Assembly: GCF_024198255.1 (NCBI RefSeq)
Contig: NZ_JAJVKW010000007.1
Coordinates: 124,001 to 188,000, forward strand
DNA from: Myxococcus guangdongensis
Lineage (GTDB): Bacteria > Myxococcota > Myxococcia > Myxococcales > Myxococcaceae
Reading direction: 5' to 3'
DNA: 64,000 bases
The translations under genes were made by a program, and so were the position numbers. Under the pieces are notes generated by a model. The model was not told the DNA's origin. It was given only the letters and a program-made list of their open reading frames with translations, and ran no database searches. Below, piece after piece: positions 38,787-47,777 of this stretch (position 1 is its first letter; each line of letters opens with the position of its first letter).

Positions 38787-40151
38787 ATGCGTTTCCTGTC
38801 GATGCCCCTCATCGTCGCCGCCCTCCTCGTCGGTTGCAGTGACGACCCCGACCCCACGCCAACGCCGGACTCGGGCGCCCCACAGCAGGACGCGGGCAAT
38901 CCGCCCGAGGACTCGGGCACCCCACAGCAGGACGCAGGTGTGCCACCGGAAGACGCGGGCACCCAGGAGCCGGACGCGGGTGTTCCCCCGGAAGACGCGG
39001 GTCCGCTGCCCAGCGGGCCCCCCGTTCCCCAGGGGCCGCCCAACGTGCCCGAGTTCCCTCCGGCCTTCCCCGGACAGACGCGCGCCCCGGCCGTCCAGTC
39101 GCAGACGCAGCTCCAGGTCACCGAGATTGCCTCCGGCTTCAGGAATCCCTGGGCCATCGCCTTCCTGCCAGACCAGCGCATGCTGGTGACGGAGAAGGCC
39201 AACGGGCGGCTCTACATCGTCACCCAGCAGGGCGCGAAGTCGCCCGCCGTCACGGGGCTGCCCGCGGTGGACGCCCGGGGCCAGGGCGGGTTGCTCGACG
39301 TGGAGATCGGCCCCGACTACGCGCAGAGCCGGCTCATCTACTGGACCTATACCGAGCCGCGTGAGGGCGGCAACGGGCTGGCGGTGGCGCGCGCGAAGCT
39401 GGTGGACGGCGCACAGCCCGCCGTGGAGAACGTCCAGGTCATCTTCCGCATGATGCCCACGCTCGAGTCGACGTTGCACTCGGGCGGACGGTTGGTGTTC
39501 ACGCCCGACGGCAAGCTGTTCGTCACGCTCGGGGAGCGCTCCATCCTCGAGGGCCGCAAGCAGGCGAGGGACGTGAAGAGCCACTTCGGCAAGGTGGTCC
39601 GCATCAACCCGGATGGCTCCGTGCCGCAGGACAACCCCTACGTGAACACGCCGGAGGCGAAGCCGGAGATCTGGTCGGTGGGCCACCGCAACATCCTGTC
39701 GGCGGCGCTCGATGGGCGGAACCGCCTGTGGATCGTGGAGATGGGGCCGCAGGGCGGTGACGAGCTGAACCGGCCCGAGGCGGGCAAGGACTACGGCTGG
39801 CCCACCATCGGCTATGGCGAGGAGTACTCGGGCGCGCCCATCCACGACAGCCCCGTGGGCGAGGGCATGGAGCAGCCGGTGTACTACTGGGATCCGGTGA
39901 TTGCTCCCTCGGGGATGACCATCTACTCGGGGACGCTGTTCCCCGAGTGGCGCAACGACATCTTCGTCGGCGGTCTGGCGGCGCAGACGCTGGTGCGGCT
40001 CATGGTTCGCAATGACCGGGTCGTGGGTGAGGAGCACCTGCTCAAGAACCGCAACGAGCGCATCCGCGAGGTGGTGCAGGGGCCCGAGGGCGCGCTCTAC
40101 CTGCTCACCGATGCCACCAACGGCAAGCTGCTCAAGCTGACGCCGCGCTGA
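38787..40151 (+). CDS. PQQ-dependent soluble sugar dehydrogenase-type lipoprotein
   Basis: A 454-residue lipoprotein. The ATG at 38787 follows CAGGAGAG and opens a signal peptide with lipobox LLVGCSD. A ~60-residue linker of repeated DAG-P-P-E/Q units (QQDAGVPPEDAG) precedes the enzyme. The six-bladed propeller of soluble aldose-sugar/glucose dehydrogenases (GSDH, YliI-like) begins at VTEIASGFRNPWAIAFLPD and includes LHSGGRLVFTPDGKLFVTLGE, GHRNILSAALD, WIVEMGPQGGDELNRP and GKDYGWPTIGYGEEY. The family oxidises aldoses using PQQ with calcium. It may act on sugars freed by the upstream GH5 enzyme; that link is inference. A T-rich terminator follows. Confidence 0.9.
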   Translation: MRFLSMPLIVAALLVGCSDDPDPTPTPDSGAPQQDAGNPPEDSGTPQQDAGVPPEDAGTQEPDAGVPPEDAGPLPSGPPVPQGPPNVPEFPPAFPGQTRAPAVQSQTQLQVTEIASGFRNPWAIAFLPDQRMLVTEKANGRLYIVTQQGAKSPAVTGLPAVDARGQGGLLDVEIGPDYAQSRLIYWTYTEPREGGNGLAVARAKLVDGAQPAVENVQVIFRMMPTLESTLHSGGRLVFTPDGKLFVTLGERSILEGRKQARDVKSHFGKVVRINPDGSVPQDNPYVNTPEAKPEIWSVGHRNILSAALDGRNRLWIVEMGPQGGDELNRPEAGKDYGWPTIGYGEEYSGAPIHDSPVGEGMEQPVYYWDPVIAPSGMTIYSGTLFPEWRNDIFVGGLAAQTLVRLMVRNDRVVGEEHLLKNRNERIREVVQGPEGALYLLTDATNGKLLKLTPR

Positions 40152-40176
40152 GGTCTTCATCCAGCCACCGCAGCAA

Positions 40177-40220
40177 CGCGCGCCCCGGGGCAATCGCTCC
40201 TCGGGGCGCGCGGTCGTTTT
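40177..40220 (+). terminator. intrinsic terminator after sugar dehydrogenase
   Basis: CGCGCGCCCCG (40177-40187) pairs perfectly with CGGGGCGCGCG (40202-40212) around a 14-base loop, followed by GTCGTTTT. An 11-bp GC stem plus T-run 26 bases after the stop codon is a classical rho-independent terminator on the plus strand, and the clearest in the window. Confidence 0.8.
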
Positions 40221-40221
40221 G

Positions 40222-40241
40222 AGGGCTGGGGCGACAGCCCT
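40222..40241 (-). terminator. hairpin after DNRLRE gene
   Basis: AGGGCT (40222-40227) pairs with AGCCCT (40236-40241) around an 8-base loop, starting 10 bases past the stop of the minus-strand DNRLRE gene. Short stem, no T-run on that strand. Confidence 0.4.
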
Positions 40242-40250
40242 GGATGCCCA

Positions 40251-41426
40251 TCAATACGAGTAGGTGATCTCCAGCTTGGGGCGCCGCGCCGGGTCCGCGG
40301 TCTCGCGTGAGTAGTAGTACCCCTTGTAATCCCCGGCCACGATTCGGAACGAGATGCGCCGGTCCGTGGCATCCGAGGCATTCTGGACGGCGGGGATGAG
40401 CAAGGGGCTGTCATTGACCGCGAGCCGATCGAGCGGGTCGAAGTTGGGGTACCAGACGAACCACGAGCCCAGGGCCTCGCCCGAGGTCGGCGGATGGTTG
40501 GTGTAGTTGAGCGTGTGCTCGCCCCACGAGTTGTCGGGGACCAGGTAGGTGGAGACGAGCCCATTGCCTCCCGGCGACGTGCCTTGCCTCGAGACGGCGG
40601 AGAGCTTCACGCTCTTGATGAGCGCGCCCGCGGGGAGGCTGCCGAGGTTGAAGCGCAGGAAAGGGGACTCGGGCCAGAAGAGCGTGCCGGGGAGGATCTC
40701 CGCCGAGCCGTAGTCGGCGGTGGCCTCCCACGGATGCCCGGAGATATAGGTGTCCGCCTCGGGCTCCAGCGTGGTGACGACCTCCGGCGGCGAATACGTA
40801 TACGCGATGACGAGGCGAGGCCGCTGGGCGACGAAGGACGACTCGCGCGACCGATAGACGGTCTTGTACCCCGGGGAGTGCAGCCGGAGGCTGAGGAGCT
40901 TGTCTCCGTCGAGCTCGCCCTGGACCACGGGGATGAGCGCCGGACTGGCGTTGACGCCCAGCTTGTCTTCGGGCGTGGCGCCGTACGAGAGGTACCACTC
41001 GCCCAGCGTGTCTCCGGTGGCGGGGGGCTTGTTGTTCCAGACGAGGGCCGTCTCCGACCAGGAGTCATCGGGCACGAAGGTGGTGTAGACGTTGCCGTCA
41101 CCGCCGTGGGCGACCCCCATGAAGGCCGTCGCCTCCAGGCGGACGGACGTCACGGTGGCACCGGCGGGCAGCCCGCCGAGGTCGAACCGCAGATAGACGT
41201 GGCTGAACTGGCGATTCACCTCCCAGGCCCCTGACGTGCCGTAGTTGGTGGTGGGCGAGGAGGGGGTGACCTGGGTGTCCGCCACGGGCGCGAGCGTCAC
41301 GCTGCCCTCGAGCGCGGCGGTGCGGGTCGACATGGAGGGCGGCTGCTCCTCGGAGGAGGGAGCGCCACAGCCCAGGGAGGACAGGAGCAGCAAGGTGTTC
41401 GCGGCGAGTTGTCTCGAGCAACGCAT
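40251..41426 (-). CDS. lipoprotein with two DNRLRE/CBM96-like domains
   Basis: A 391-residue lipoprotein. The ATG at 41426 has GAAGG at eight-base spacing; the frame extends six codons further only to a TTG. The lipobox is LLSSLGC. Two tandem jelly-roll domains of ~170 residues follow, each starting (A/E).(A/E)DT(Q/Y)(V/I) and continuing YLRFDL..LPAGA or FLRFNL..LPAGA, then W.E..L.(W/Y).N.PP..G..LG.W, and closing RPRLVIAYTYS or RPKLEITYSY. This is the DNRLRE (CBM96-like) pattern, a module usually attached to polysaccharide-active or surface proteins. No catalytic domain is present, so binding or structural function is likely. Confidence 0.85.
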   Translation of the reverse strand: MRCSRQLAANTLLLLSSLGCGAPSSEEQPPSMSTRTAALEGSVTLAPVADTQVTPSSPTTNYGTSGAWEVNRQFSHVYLRFDLGGLPAGATVTSVRLEATAFMGVAHGGDGNVYTTFVPDDSWSETALVWNNKPPATGDTLGEWYLSYGATPEDKLGVNASPALIPVVQGELDGDKLLSLRLHSPGYKTVYRSRESSFVAQRPRLVIAYTYSPPEVVTTLEPEADTYISGHPWEATADYGSAEILPGTLFWPESPFLRFNLGSLPAGALIKSVKLSAVSRQGTSPGGNGLVSTYLVPDNSWGEHTLNYTNHPPTSGEALGSWFVWYPNFDPLDRLAVNDSPLLIPAVQNASDATDRRISFRIVAGDYKGYYYSRETADPARRPKLEITYSY

Positions 41427-41853
41427 TCGGGATGCCTTCGGCAATGAGGTGCCGCGGCGCTATGCAAGACAGCACCCAAGCTCACACAAGGGGTGTGAAC
41501 AGGGATGGACGTGCGGCGTTGCGTGTCAGGAGGACGCAGGGCTCCGGATTCCGCGTTCCGAGACAACGAATCTCGCGGGGTGTGTCCGGTGACGCATGGG
41601 TCTCGGGTCACCTGGTGCGTTTCAGGGTGAACGCGTCGAGCGTCTCGCGGGGCCGCTCGTCACCGACGTGACGCAACCGATGCCCCCGATGCTCAGGAGC
41701 CCGCAGAGCCACGCCGAGCCGTTCATGGGAGCACAGCGACGCGTTCACGGGGTGTCTACGCGCTGAGCGCTTGCTTGTCAGGGGCGCAGCCCGAAGCCAG
41801 TGTGCCGCGCGCAATTCCTGGGACACCTCCCCCCTTCACATCGAGGACTCGCC
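41427..41853. other. 427-bp divergent intergenic region
   Basis: This gap separates the divergent DNRLRE and amidohydrolase genes and should hold both promoters. No supported coding frame was found; frames crossing it lack ribosome sites and family features. A small inverted repeat, TCACAC (41482-41487) and GTGTGA (41493-41498) with a 5-base spacer, lies 56 bp upstream of the minus-strand gene and could be an operator. No clear -35/-10 pair is visible. Confidence 0.5.
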
Positions 41854-43236
41854 ATGCGTCCGAGGTTGAGTCATGCAATCCGCTGCATCCGCGCCTGGTC
41901 GAGCGGAGCGCTGGCCGTGTGGTTCCTGTCGAGCCTCGCGTGGGCCCAGCCTCCCGCGGGCGAGCCACCCCGCGCGGTGCTCTTCCAGGGCGTTCGCGTG
42001 TTCGACGGCAAGTCGAAGGGGCTGACAGGTCCCGTCAACGTCCTGATTGAAGGCAACAGGATCGCGCGCATCGCGAGCAGTCCCATCGCGCGCAAGGGCG
42101 AGGTGCGCGTCATCGAGGGGAAGGGGCGCACGCTGATGCCGGGGCTCATCGACGCGCACTACCACATGATGATGGCCTCGGTGCCGCTGACCGTGGCGTT
42201 GGCGGGGCCGGAGGGGTACCTCACGTTGGTGGCGGCCCGTGAGGCGAAGGCGACGCTGTTGCGAGGCTTCACCAGCGTGCGCGACATGGCGGGGCCGGTC
42301 TTCAGCATCAAGCGGGCCATCGACGAAGGGCTCATCGAGGGGCCGCGCATCTGGCCCTCGGGCGCGATGATTTCGCAGACCAGCGGGCATGGGGACTACC
42401 GTCGGGCGGAGGCGCTTCCTCGGACCGCGATGTCTTCGCTGACGTTTGCCGAGCGCGTGGGAGGGGCGGCCATCGCCGACGGGCAGGACGAGGTCCTGCT
42501 GCGGGTTCGTGAGCAGTTGATGCTGGGGGCCTCGCAGATCAAGCTCGCGGCGGGGGGCGGCGTGTCCTCGGACCACGACCCGCTGGATGTGTCTCAATAC
42601 ACGGAGGCCGAGCTCCGGTCCGCCGTGGAGGCCGCGGAGAACTGGGGGACGTATGTGGCGGTGCATGCGTACACGCCGCGCGCCATCCAGACGTCCATCC
42701 GGGCGGGAGTGAAGGTCATCGACCATGGGCAGTTGATGGACGACGCCACCGCGAAGCTCATGGCGGAGAAGGGCATCTGGCTGAGCCTCCAGCCGTTCCT
42801 CGACGACGAGGACGCGACGCCCTTTCCGGAGGGCTCCGACAATCGCGAGAAGCAGTTGGAGATGACGCAAGGCACGGACAAGGCCTATGCGTTGGCGAAG
42901 AAGTACAAGCTGAAGACCGCGTGGGGGACGGACTCGTTGTTCGACCCGAAGGTGGCGGCGCGGCAGGGGGCGCAGCTGGTGAAGATGACGCGGTGGTACA
43001 CGCCGGTGGAGGCCCTGCGGATGGCCACGGGCACCAACGCGGAGCTGCTGGCGCTGTCTGGCAAGCGCAGCCCGTACAAAGGGCGACTCGGCGTCGTCGA
43101 GGAAGGGGCGCTGGCGGACCTGTTGCTGGTGGAGGGAGATCCCGTGGCGAACTTCGAGTTGATCGCCCACCCCGAGAAGAACTTCCTCGTCATCATGAAG
43201 GACGGGCGGATCTACAAGGACCTGCTCGGGCCTTGA
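41854..43236 (+). CDS. secreted metal-dependent amidohydrolase (prolidase-like)
   Basis: A 460-residue exported amidohydrolase. The ATG at 41854 (MRPRLSHAIR) opens a signal peptide ending LAWAQPP. The fold's metal-site motifs are visible: GLIDAHYHMMM (HxH), then IKLAAGGGVSS, YVAVHAYTPRAI with HAY, IDHGQLMDD, and the late Asp in AWGTDSLFD. The closing composite-domain sequence GVVEEGALADLLLVEGDP is standard. It resembles the imidazolonepropionase-like / Xaa-Pro dipeptidase branch, many of which are exported dipeptidases or carboxypeptidases in myxobacteria and Xanthomonadales. The substrate cannot be told from sequence, but peptides or cyclic amides are plausible. Confidence 0.88.
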   Translation: MRPRLSHAIRCIRAWSSGALAVWFLSSLAWAQPPAGEPPRAVLFQGVRVFDGKSKGLTGPVNVLIEGNRIARIASSPIARKGEVRVIEGKGRTLMPGLIDAHYHMMMASVPLTVALAGPEGYLTLVAAREAKATLLRGFTSVRDMAGPVFSIKRAIDEGLIEGPRIWPSGAMISQTSGHGDYRRAEALPRTAMSSLTFAERVGGAAIADGQDEVLLRVREQLMLGASQIKLAAGGGVSSDHDPLDVSQYTEAELRSAVEAAENWGTYVAVHAYTPRAIQTSIRAGVKVIDHGQLMDDATAKLMAEKGIWLSLQPFLDDEDATPFPEGSDNREKQLEMTQGTDKAYALAKKYKLKTAWGTDSLFDPKVAARQGAQLVKMTRWYTPVEALRMATGTNAELLALSGKRSPYKGRLGVVEEGALADLLLVEGDPVANFELIAHPEKNFLVIMKDGRIYKDLLGP

Positions 43237-43274
43237 GCACGGGTGTCCGGTGGCCCGTCAATCGAAGGCATTTG

Positions 43275-43290
43275 CGCGTCAATTGACGCG
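43275..43290. promoter_or_regulatory. 16-bp perfect palindrome upstream of Kelch gene
   Basis: CGCGTCAATTGACGCG is a perfect palindrome with an AT core, 106 bp before the Kelch-protein start and 38 bp after the amidohydrolase stop. With no loop it cannot act as an ordinary hairpin terminator, so an operator for a dimeric regulator is the likelier reading. Its role is not shown. Confidence 0.35.
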
Positions 43291-43396
43291 TCAGCCGTGA
43301 GGCCCGTGTCGAGGGGAGGAGCGTCCGTGCCCCTTGGAGCCGAGGGGTCCGTCATTTGCACAAGGCCTTCGTGCGGATCCCTCCACGAGGCCACTC

Positions 43397-46300
43397 ATGC
43401 CACCTGTTCCCAGAGACATGTCGAGGCTGCTCGCGCGTCTGCTCCTGTTTCTCGCGTTGCTGTGGTTGGCGTGCGGTGAGCGGAGGCGCGTCGAGGACCA
43501 GAACCCGCGTCAGACCCAGGCCCTTCAAGACACGGCCCTGGAGACGTGGCGGCCCACGGGATCCATGGCCTCGGGACGCGTGGGCCACACTGCGACGTTG
43601 CTGCCAACAGGACAGGTGCTGGTCTCCGGCGGCGATGACCAGGAAGACTATTTCGCCGTCGCCAGCACGGAGCTCTACAACCCGATGACGGGACAGTGGA
43701 GCTCGACAGGCTCCATGGTCACGGCACGCCATCTCCACACGGCGACATCGTTGCCCTCAGGGCAGGTGCTGGTCTCCGGTGGGATTGGCCCAGAAGAAGA
43801 TCTCGCCAGCGCGGAGGTCTACGACCTGGAGAAGGGACAGTGGAGTCCCACGGAGCCCATGACCACGGCTCGCGTGGGCCATACGGCGACGTTGTTGCCC
43901 TCGGGCAAGGTCCTGGTCTCCGGTGGTGGTGGCGCGGCGGACGCCCTCGCCAGCACGGAGGTCTACGACCTGGAGAAGGGACAGTGGAGTCCCTCGGCGT
44001 CCATGACCACGGCACGCAGGGGCCATACGGCGACATTGCTGCGCTCAGGTCAGGTGCTGGTCTCCGGGGGGGGAATCCCAGGCGACGACAGGCCCAACGC
44101 GGAGGTCTACGACCCGGGCAAGGGACACTGGATGCCCACAGGCGCAATGGTCGCGGCACGCCGTGACCATGAGGCGACGCTCCTGCCCTCGGGCCAGGTG
44201 CTGGTCTCCGGTGGCCTTGGCCCTCAAAGAGCCCTCGCCAGCGCGGAGCTCTACGACCCGATGACGGGACAGTGGAAGTCCACGGGCGCCATGGCCACGG
44301 CACGCTCTGGCCATACGATGACGTTGTTGCCCTCGGGCAAGGTGCTGGTCACCGGAGGGAGTGACCTGGAAGATTTCCCCTCCAGCGCGGAGCTCTACGA
44401 CCCGATGACGGGGCAGTGGAGCCCGACGGCCCCCATGGCCGCGGTTCGCTCTGGCCATACGGCGACGTTGTTGCCCTCGGGGCAGGTGCTGGTCGCCGGT
44501 GGCTATCACCTGGGCCGCGACCGCTCCAGCGCGGAGGTCTATGGCCCGACGTCGGAGCAGTGGCGTCCCGCGGAGTCCATGACCCTGGCACGCAGTTCCC
44601 ACACGGCGACGTTGTTGCCCTCGGGGCAGGTGCTGGTCTCCGGTGGCAATGGTCCCGAGGACACCCTCGACGGCGCGGAGGTCTACGACCCGTCGACGGG
44701 GCAGTGGAGTCCCACGGAGCCCATGACCACGGCACGCCGTTCACACACGGCGACGTTGTTGCCCTCGGGGCAGGTGCTGGTCGCCGGTGGCCAGGGTCCA
44801 GAAGGCGCCCTCGACAGCGCGGAGGTCTACGACCCGACGACGAGAAAGTGGAGCTCCACGGGCGCCATGGCCACGGCACGCCGTTACCACAAGGCGATCC
44901 TGCTGCCCTCGGGCAAGGTCCTGGTCTCCGGAGGCAATGGCCCCGCAGCAGCCCTCGAAAGCACAGAGGTCTACGACCCGGCGACGGGGCAGTGGAGTCC
45001 CACAGGGGACATGATCACGGCACGCTATTCCCACACAGCGACGTTGTTGCCCTCGGGCAAGGTCCTGGTCTCCGGAGGTCACGGCCGGGAGAACCACCTC
45101 GCCAGCGTGGAGCTCTCCGGCGGTAACAGCGACGAGGACTACCTCGACAGCGCGGAGGTCTACGACCCGAGGACAGGACTGTGGACGCTCACGGGGGCGA
45201 TGGACCGGGCACGCCTGGCCGCGACGGCGACGCTGCTGCCCTCGGGCAAGGTCCTGGTCTCCGGTGGCCAGCACCCAGGCGGCATCCACACCAGCGCGGA
45301 GGTCTACGACCCGATGACGGGACAGTGGAAGGTCACGGGCGACATGGCCACGGCACGCCAAGACCACACGGCGACGTTGCTGTCCTCGGGCCAGGTGCTG
45401 GTCTCCGGTGGCCAGACCCTCGGTGGCACCAGCACCCTTGCAGAGGTCTACGACCCGGCGACGGGACAGTGGAGTCCCACGGGCCCCATGGCCAATGCGC
45501 GCCGCTACCACACCGCAACGTTGCTGCCCGCTGGCCAGGTGTTCGGCAAGCTCCTGGTCTCCGGCGGCAGGGGCCCGGGCGGAGACCGCGCCAGTGCGGA
45601 GGTGTACGCGTTCTTGCTGGACACCACGCCGCCGGCAGCCCCAGCGTTGCTCACTCCCGTCAGCGGAATCACCACCAACGACGCTCGGCCCACGTACAGT
45701 GGCACGACGGAGCCGGGCAGCACCGTCACGGTGATGGTGGATGGGACGGTCGTGTGGATCACGGTGGCCAGTGTCTCGGCCGCGTGGAGCGTCATGCAGC
45801 TCGGGGCGCTGGCGGATGGCGCCCACTCCGTGAAGGTCTGGGCGACGGATGCCTCGGGCAACACCAGCCCCGAGTCCAACACCCATCCATTCACGGTGGA
45901 CACCAGGCCGCCGGTGGCCCCGGAGGTCCTCACACCCGCCACCACCAACGCCTGGCCCACCTACAGCGGCACGGCGGAGCCAGGCAGCACCATCACCGTG
46001 ACCCTGGATGGGGGCGTGGTTGGAACCACCACGACGGATGACACGGGCCGTTGGAGTTACCGCCCCGCCATGGAGTTGTCCCGAGGCGCCCACATCGCCG
46101 AGGTCACGGCCACCGACTCCGGGGGCAACGTCAGCCCCATCACCGTCTACGCCTTCACGGTCGACTCCGTGGCGCCCAGGATGCCTGAGCTGACGGCGCC
46201 TGGAGCCTGGGTCAATACGTCGATGCCTGTCATCGGCGGCAGGGCGGAAGAGGGCAGCACGGTGACGGTGTGGCTGGATGAACAGGAAGCAGGCCACGCC

Positions 46301-46822
46301 CTGATGGACGCTGCGGGCAATTGGAGCTTCGCGCCAACGACTCCGCTGTCCGAGGGCGCGCATCGGGTATCCACCGCGGCCAGGGATGCCGTGGGAAATG
46401 ACAGCCTCCGCTCTCCGGACGCTCACTTCACGGTCGACACCCTGCCTCCGCCGGCGCCGGAGGTGCGCTCGCCCAGCACCATCGCTCCCTCCCAGAAGGT
46501 CACGGTCCGCGGCGTGGCGGAGCCGGGCACCACGGTGATGGTGTGGCTGGATGGTATTGCCGCGGGAACAGCCCAGATGGATGAGGTGGGAAACTGGAGC
46601 CTCGTCCTCACCACGACGCTGACCGACGGCCGCCACCTGGTCGTGGCCTCCGCCACGGATGAAGCCCTCAACACCAGCCCGCTCTCCAGGGCGCATCCCA
46701 TCTTCGTCTCCGAAAGCCACTACGGCTGGAGTTGTGCCACCACGCCCGCCCTGCCTGCCACCTGGGCCTTGCTGACGCTGGCCTTGCTCCTCCGCAGGCA
46801 CCGGCCCAGCCGCCCCATCTGA
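43397..46822 (+). CDS. Kelch-repeat / Ig-like surface lipoprotein with MYXO-CTERM-like tail
   Basis: An 1141-residue surface protein. The ATG at 43397 has GAGG seven bases upstream; another in-frame ATG is at 43418. The signal peptide ends in lipobox LLWLAC. Fourteen Kelch-type repeats of ~48 residues follow (M.TAR..HTATLLPSG(Q/K)VLVSGG......SAEVYDP), enough for two seven-bladed propellers. Repeat 11 is irregular. Four Ig-like (Big-type) domains come next, each opening D(T/S)..P..P.(L/V) and containing PGST(V/I)TV..DG. The C-terminus is a Ser-Cys, a hydrophobic helix (WALLTLALLL) and RRHRPSRPI, resembling the MYXO-CTERM sorting tag. A role in surface attachment or carbohydrate binding is inferred. 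Confidence 0.87.
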   Translation: MPPVPRDMSRLLARLLLFLALLWLACGERRRVEDQNPRQTQALQDTALETWRPTGSMASGRVGHTATLLPTGQVLVSGGDDQEDYFAVASTELYNPMTGQWSSTGSMVTARHLHTATSLPSGQVLVSGGIGPEEDLASAEVYDLEKGQWSPTEPMTTARVGHTATLLPSGKVLVSGGGGAADALASTEVYDLEKGQWSPSASMTTARRGHTATLLRSGQVLVSGGGIPGDDRPNAEVYDPGKGHWMPTGAMVAARRDHEATLLPSGQVLVSGGLGPQRALASAELYDPMTGQWKSTGAMATARSGHTMTLLPSGKVLVTGGSDLEDFPSSAELYDPMTGQWSPTAPMAAVRSGHTATLLPSGQVLVAGGYHLGRDRSSAEVYGPTSEQWRPAESMTLARSSHTATLLPSGQVLVSGGNGPEDTLDGAEVYDPSTGQWSPTEPMTTARRSHTATLLPSGQVLVAGGQGPEGALDSAEVYDPTTRKWSSTGAMATARRYHKAILLPSGKVLVSGGNGPAAALESTEVYDPATGQWSPTGDMITARYSHTATLLPSGKVLVSGGHGRENHLASVELSGGNSDEDYLDSAEVYDPRTGLWTLTGAMDRARLAATATLLPSGKVLVSGGQHPGGIHTSAEVYDPMTGQWKVTGDMATARQDHTATLLSSGQVLVSGGQTLGGTSTLAEVYDPATGQWSPTGPMANARRYHTATLLPAGQVFGKLLVSGGRGPGGDRASAEVYAFLLDTTPPAAPALLTPVSGITTNDARPTYSGTTEPGSTVTVMVDGTVVWITVASVSAAWSVMQLGALADGAHSVKVWATDASGNTSPESNTHPFTVDTRPPVAPEVLTPATTNAWPTYSGTAEPGSTITVTLDGGVVGTTTTDDTGRWSYRPAMELSRGAHIAEVTATDSGGNVSPITVYAFTVDSVAPRMPELTAPGAWVNTSMPVIGGRAEEGSTVTVWLDEQEAGHALMDAAGNWSFAPTTPLSEGAHRVSTAARDAVGNDSLRSPDAHFTVDTLPPPAPEVRSPSTIAPSQKVTVRGVAEPGTTVMVWLDGIAAGTAQMDEVGNWSLVLTTTLTDGRHLVVASATDEALNTSPLSRAHPIFVSESHYGWSCATTPALPATWALLTLALLLRRHRPSRPI
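43550..45620 (+). repeat. tandem ~144-bp DNA repeats encoding Kelch units
   Basis: About fourteen direct repeats, mostly near 144 bp, share long identical stretches such as CACGGCGACGTTGTTGCCCTC and GCGGAGGTCTACGACCCG at corresponding positions. The DNA-level similarity, not just protein similarity, suggests recent expansion or gene conversion. One unit (about 45070-45170) is a fusion of two, joined inside the GGAGCT / TCCGGCGG region. Confidence 0.85.
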
Positions 46823-46827
46823 ACAGG

Positions 46828-47772
46828 TCAGTAGGTGGGGATGAGCGTCACGGTGAATGCATCCACCGCCGCCGTGTTCCGTCCCCACACGACTCGCTGG
46901 TACCCCACGAGGAACTGGAGGTCCTCACTGAAGAGGACCTCCACTCCGGCGCCCACCATCACCTCTCCGAGCGAGCCCTCCGCCTCCTGGACGCCGTCGA
47001 GCCGGGTCGGCCCCTGGTGTATGCCGCTCACCTCCAACATCAAGGCATAGCGCTCCTGGAGGAAGGGCCACTCCCCGGCGGCGCTCCAGGAGAACGTGTC
47101 CCCATATCGGGTGTCCACGCCACCGACGCGCGCCTCGAGCGCACGGGTGTAGAGCACCTCCAGGTGCAGCAGCACGGGCCGCAGCCCCTTGGTGACATCC
47201 ACGCCCACCGTCAGGTCCACGTTCCCCGTGCCGCGCACGTCGGTGTCGAGCAGGGTGTTCCTCGCGCTCGCCTCACGCCCCGTGGGGAGCTTCACCTGGG
47301 CCTGGAGCGTCACCTCGGGCCTCGCGCCCGGTGTCTCGCTCAACAGGACGCCCCGCGCGAAGAGGAGGGTGTCGCTCATCCCCGTGGAGGAGGCCCGCTC
47401 CGCCACCTCGCGTCGCCGGTTGTGCAGCACCGCCAGCTGCGCCCCCACGGCCAGTCGGTCCAGGACGCCGTACTCCATGAAGAGGCTCAGCGCGGCGCAG
47501 TGCTCGGACTCGTCCTCCGAGAAGGGCGTGTAGCGCTCCCGCGCGTCATATGCCCCCCGGGTGGGTGAGACGGACAGGATGGGCTGGAACAGGAGATATC
47601 CGCGCGGCGTGGTCAGCGCGGTGAAGGTGACGAACGGACCCGCGGTGGTGGGGCGGAACACCTCAGCGCCCTGCGGGGCAACCACGGCGCCAGGCTCCTC
47701 CGCCCTCGAAGGCCGCCCGAAGACGAGGGCAATCAACAGGGCTATGGGAAGGGCCCATCGGCGAGGGGACAT
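46828..47772 (-). CDS. outer-membrane beta-barrel / transporter-like protein
   Basis: A 314-residue exported protein with a signal peptide (MSPRRWALPIALLIALVFGRPSRA). The mature part is rich in alternating hydrophobic strands and ends in a C-terminal aromatic residue (VTLIPTY), typical of outer-membrane barrels. Phrases such as VTLQAQVKLPTGREAS and VDLTVGVDVTKGLRPVLLHLEVLYT fit the family of putative transporters related to phenol-degradation meta-pathway OM proteins. The ligand is unknown. It converges on the Kelch gene with only five bases between stop codons, and follows the UbiB gene on the same strand. A 7-bp hairpin sits right before its start codon. Confidence 0.75.
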   Translation of the reverse strand: MSPRRWALPIALLIALVFGRPSRAEEPGAVVAPQGAEVFRPTTAGPFVTFTALTTPRGYLLFQPILSVSPTRGAYDARERYTPFSEDESEHCAALSLFMEYGVLDRLAVGAQLAVLHNRRREVAERASSTGMSDTLLFARGVLLSETPGARPEVTLQAQVKLPTGREASARNTLLDTDVRGTGNVDLTVGVDVTKGLRPVLLHLEVLYTRALEARVGGVDTRYGDTFSWSAAGEWPFLQERYALMLEVSGIHQGPTRLDGVQEAEGSLGEVMVGAGVEVLFSEDLQFLVGYQRVVWGRNTAAVDAFTVTLIPTY

Positions 47773-47777
47773 GCGGC

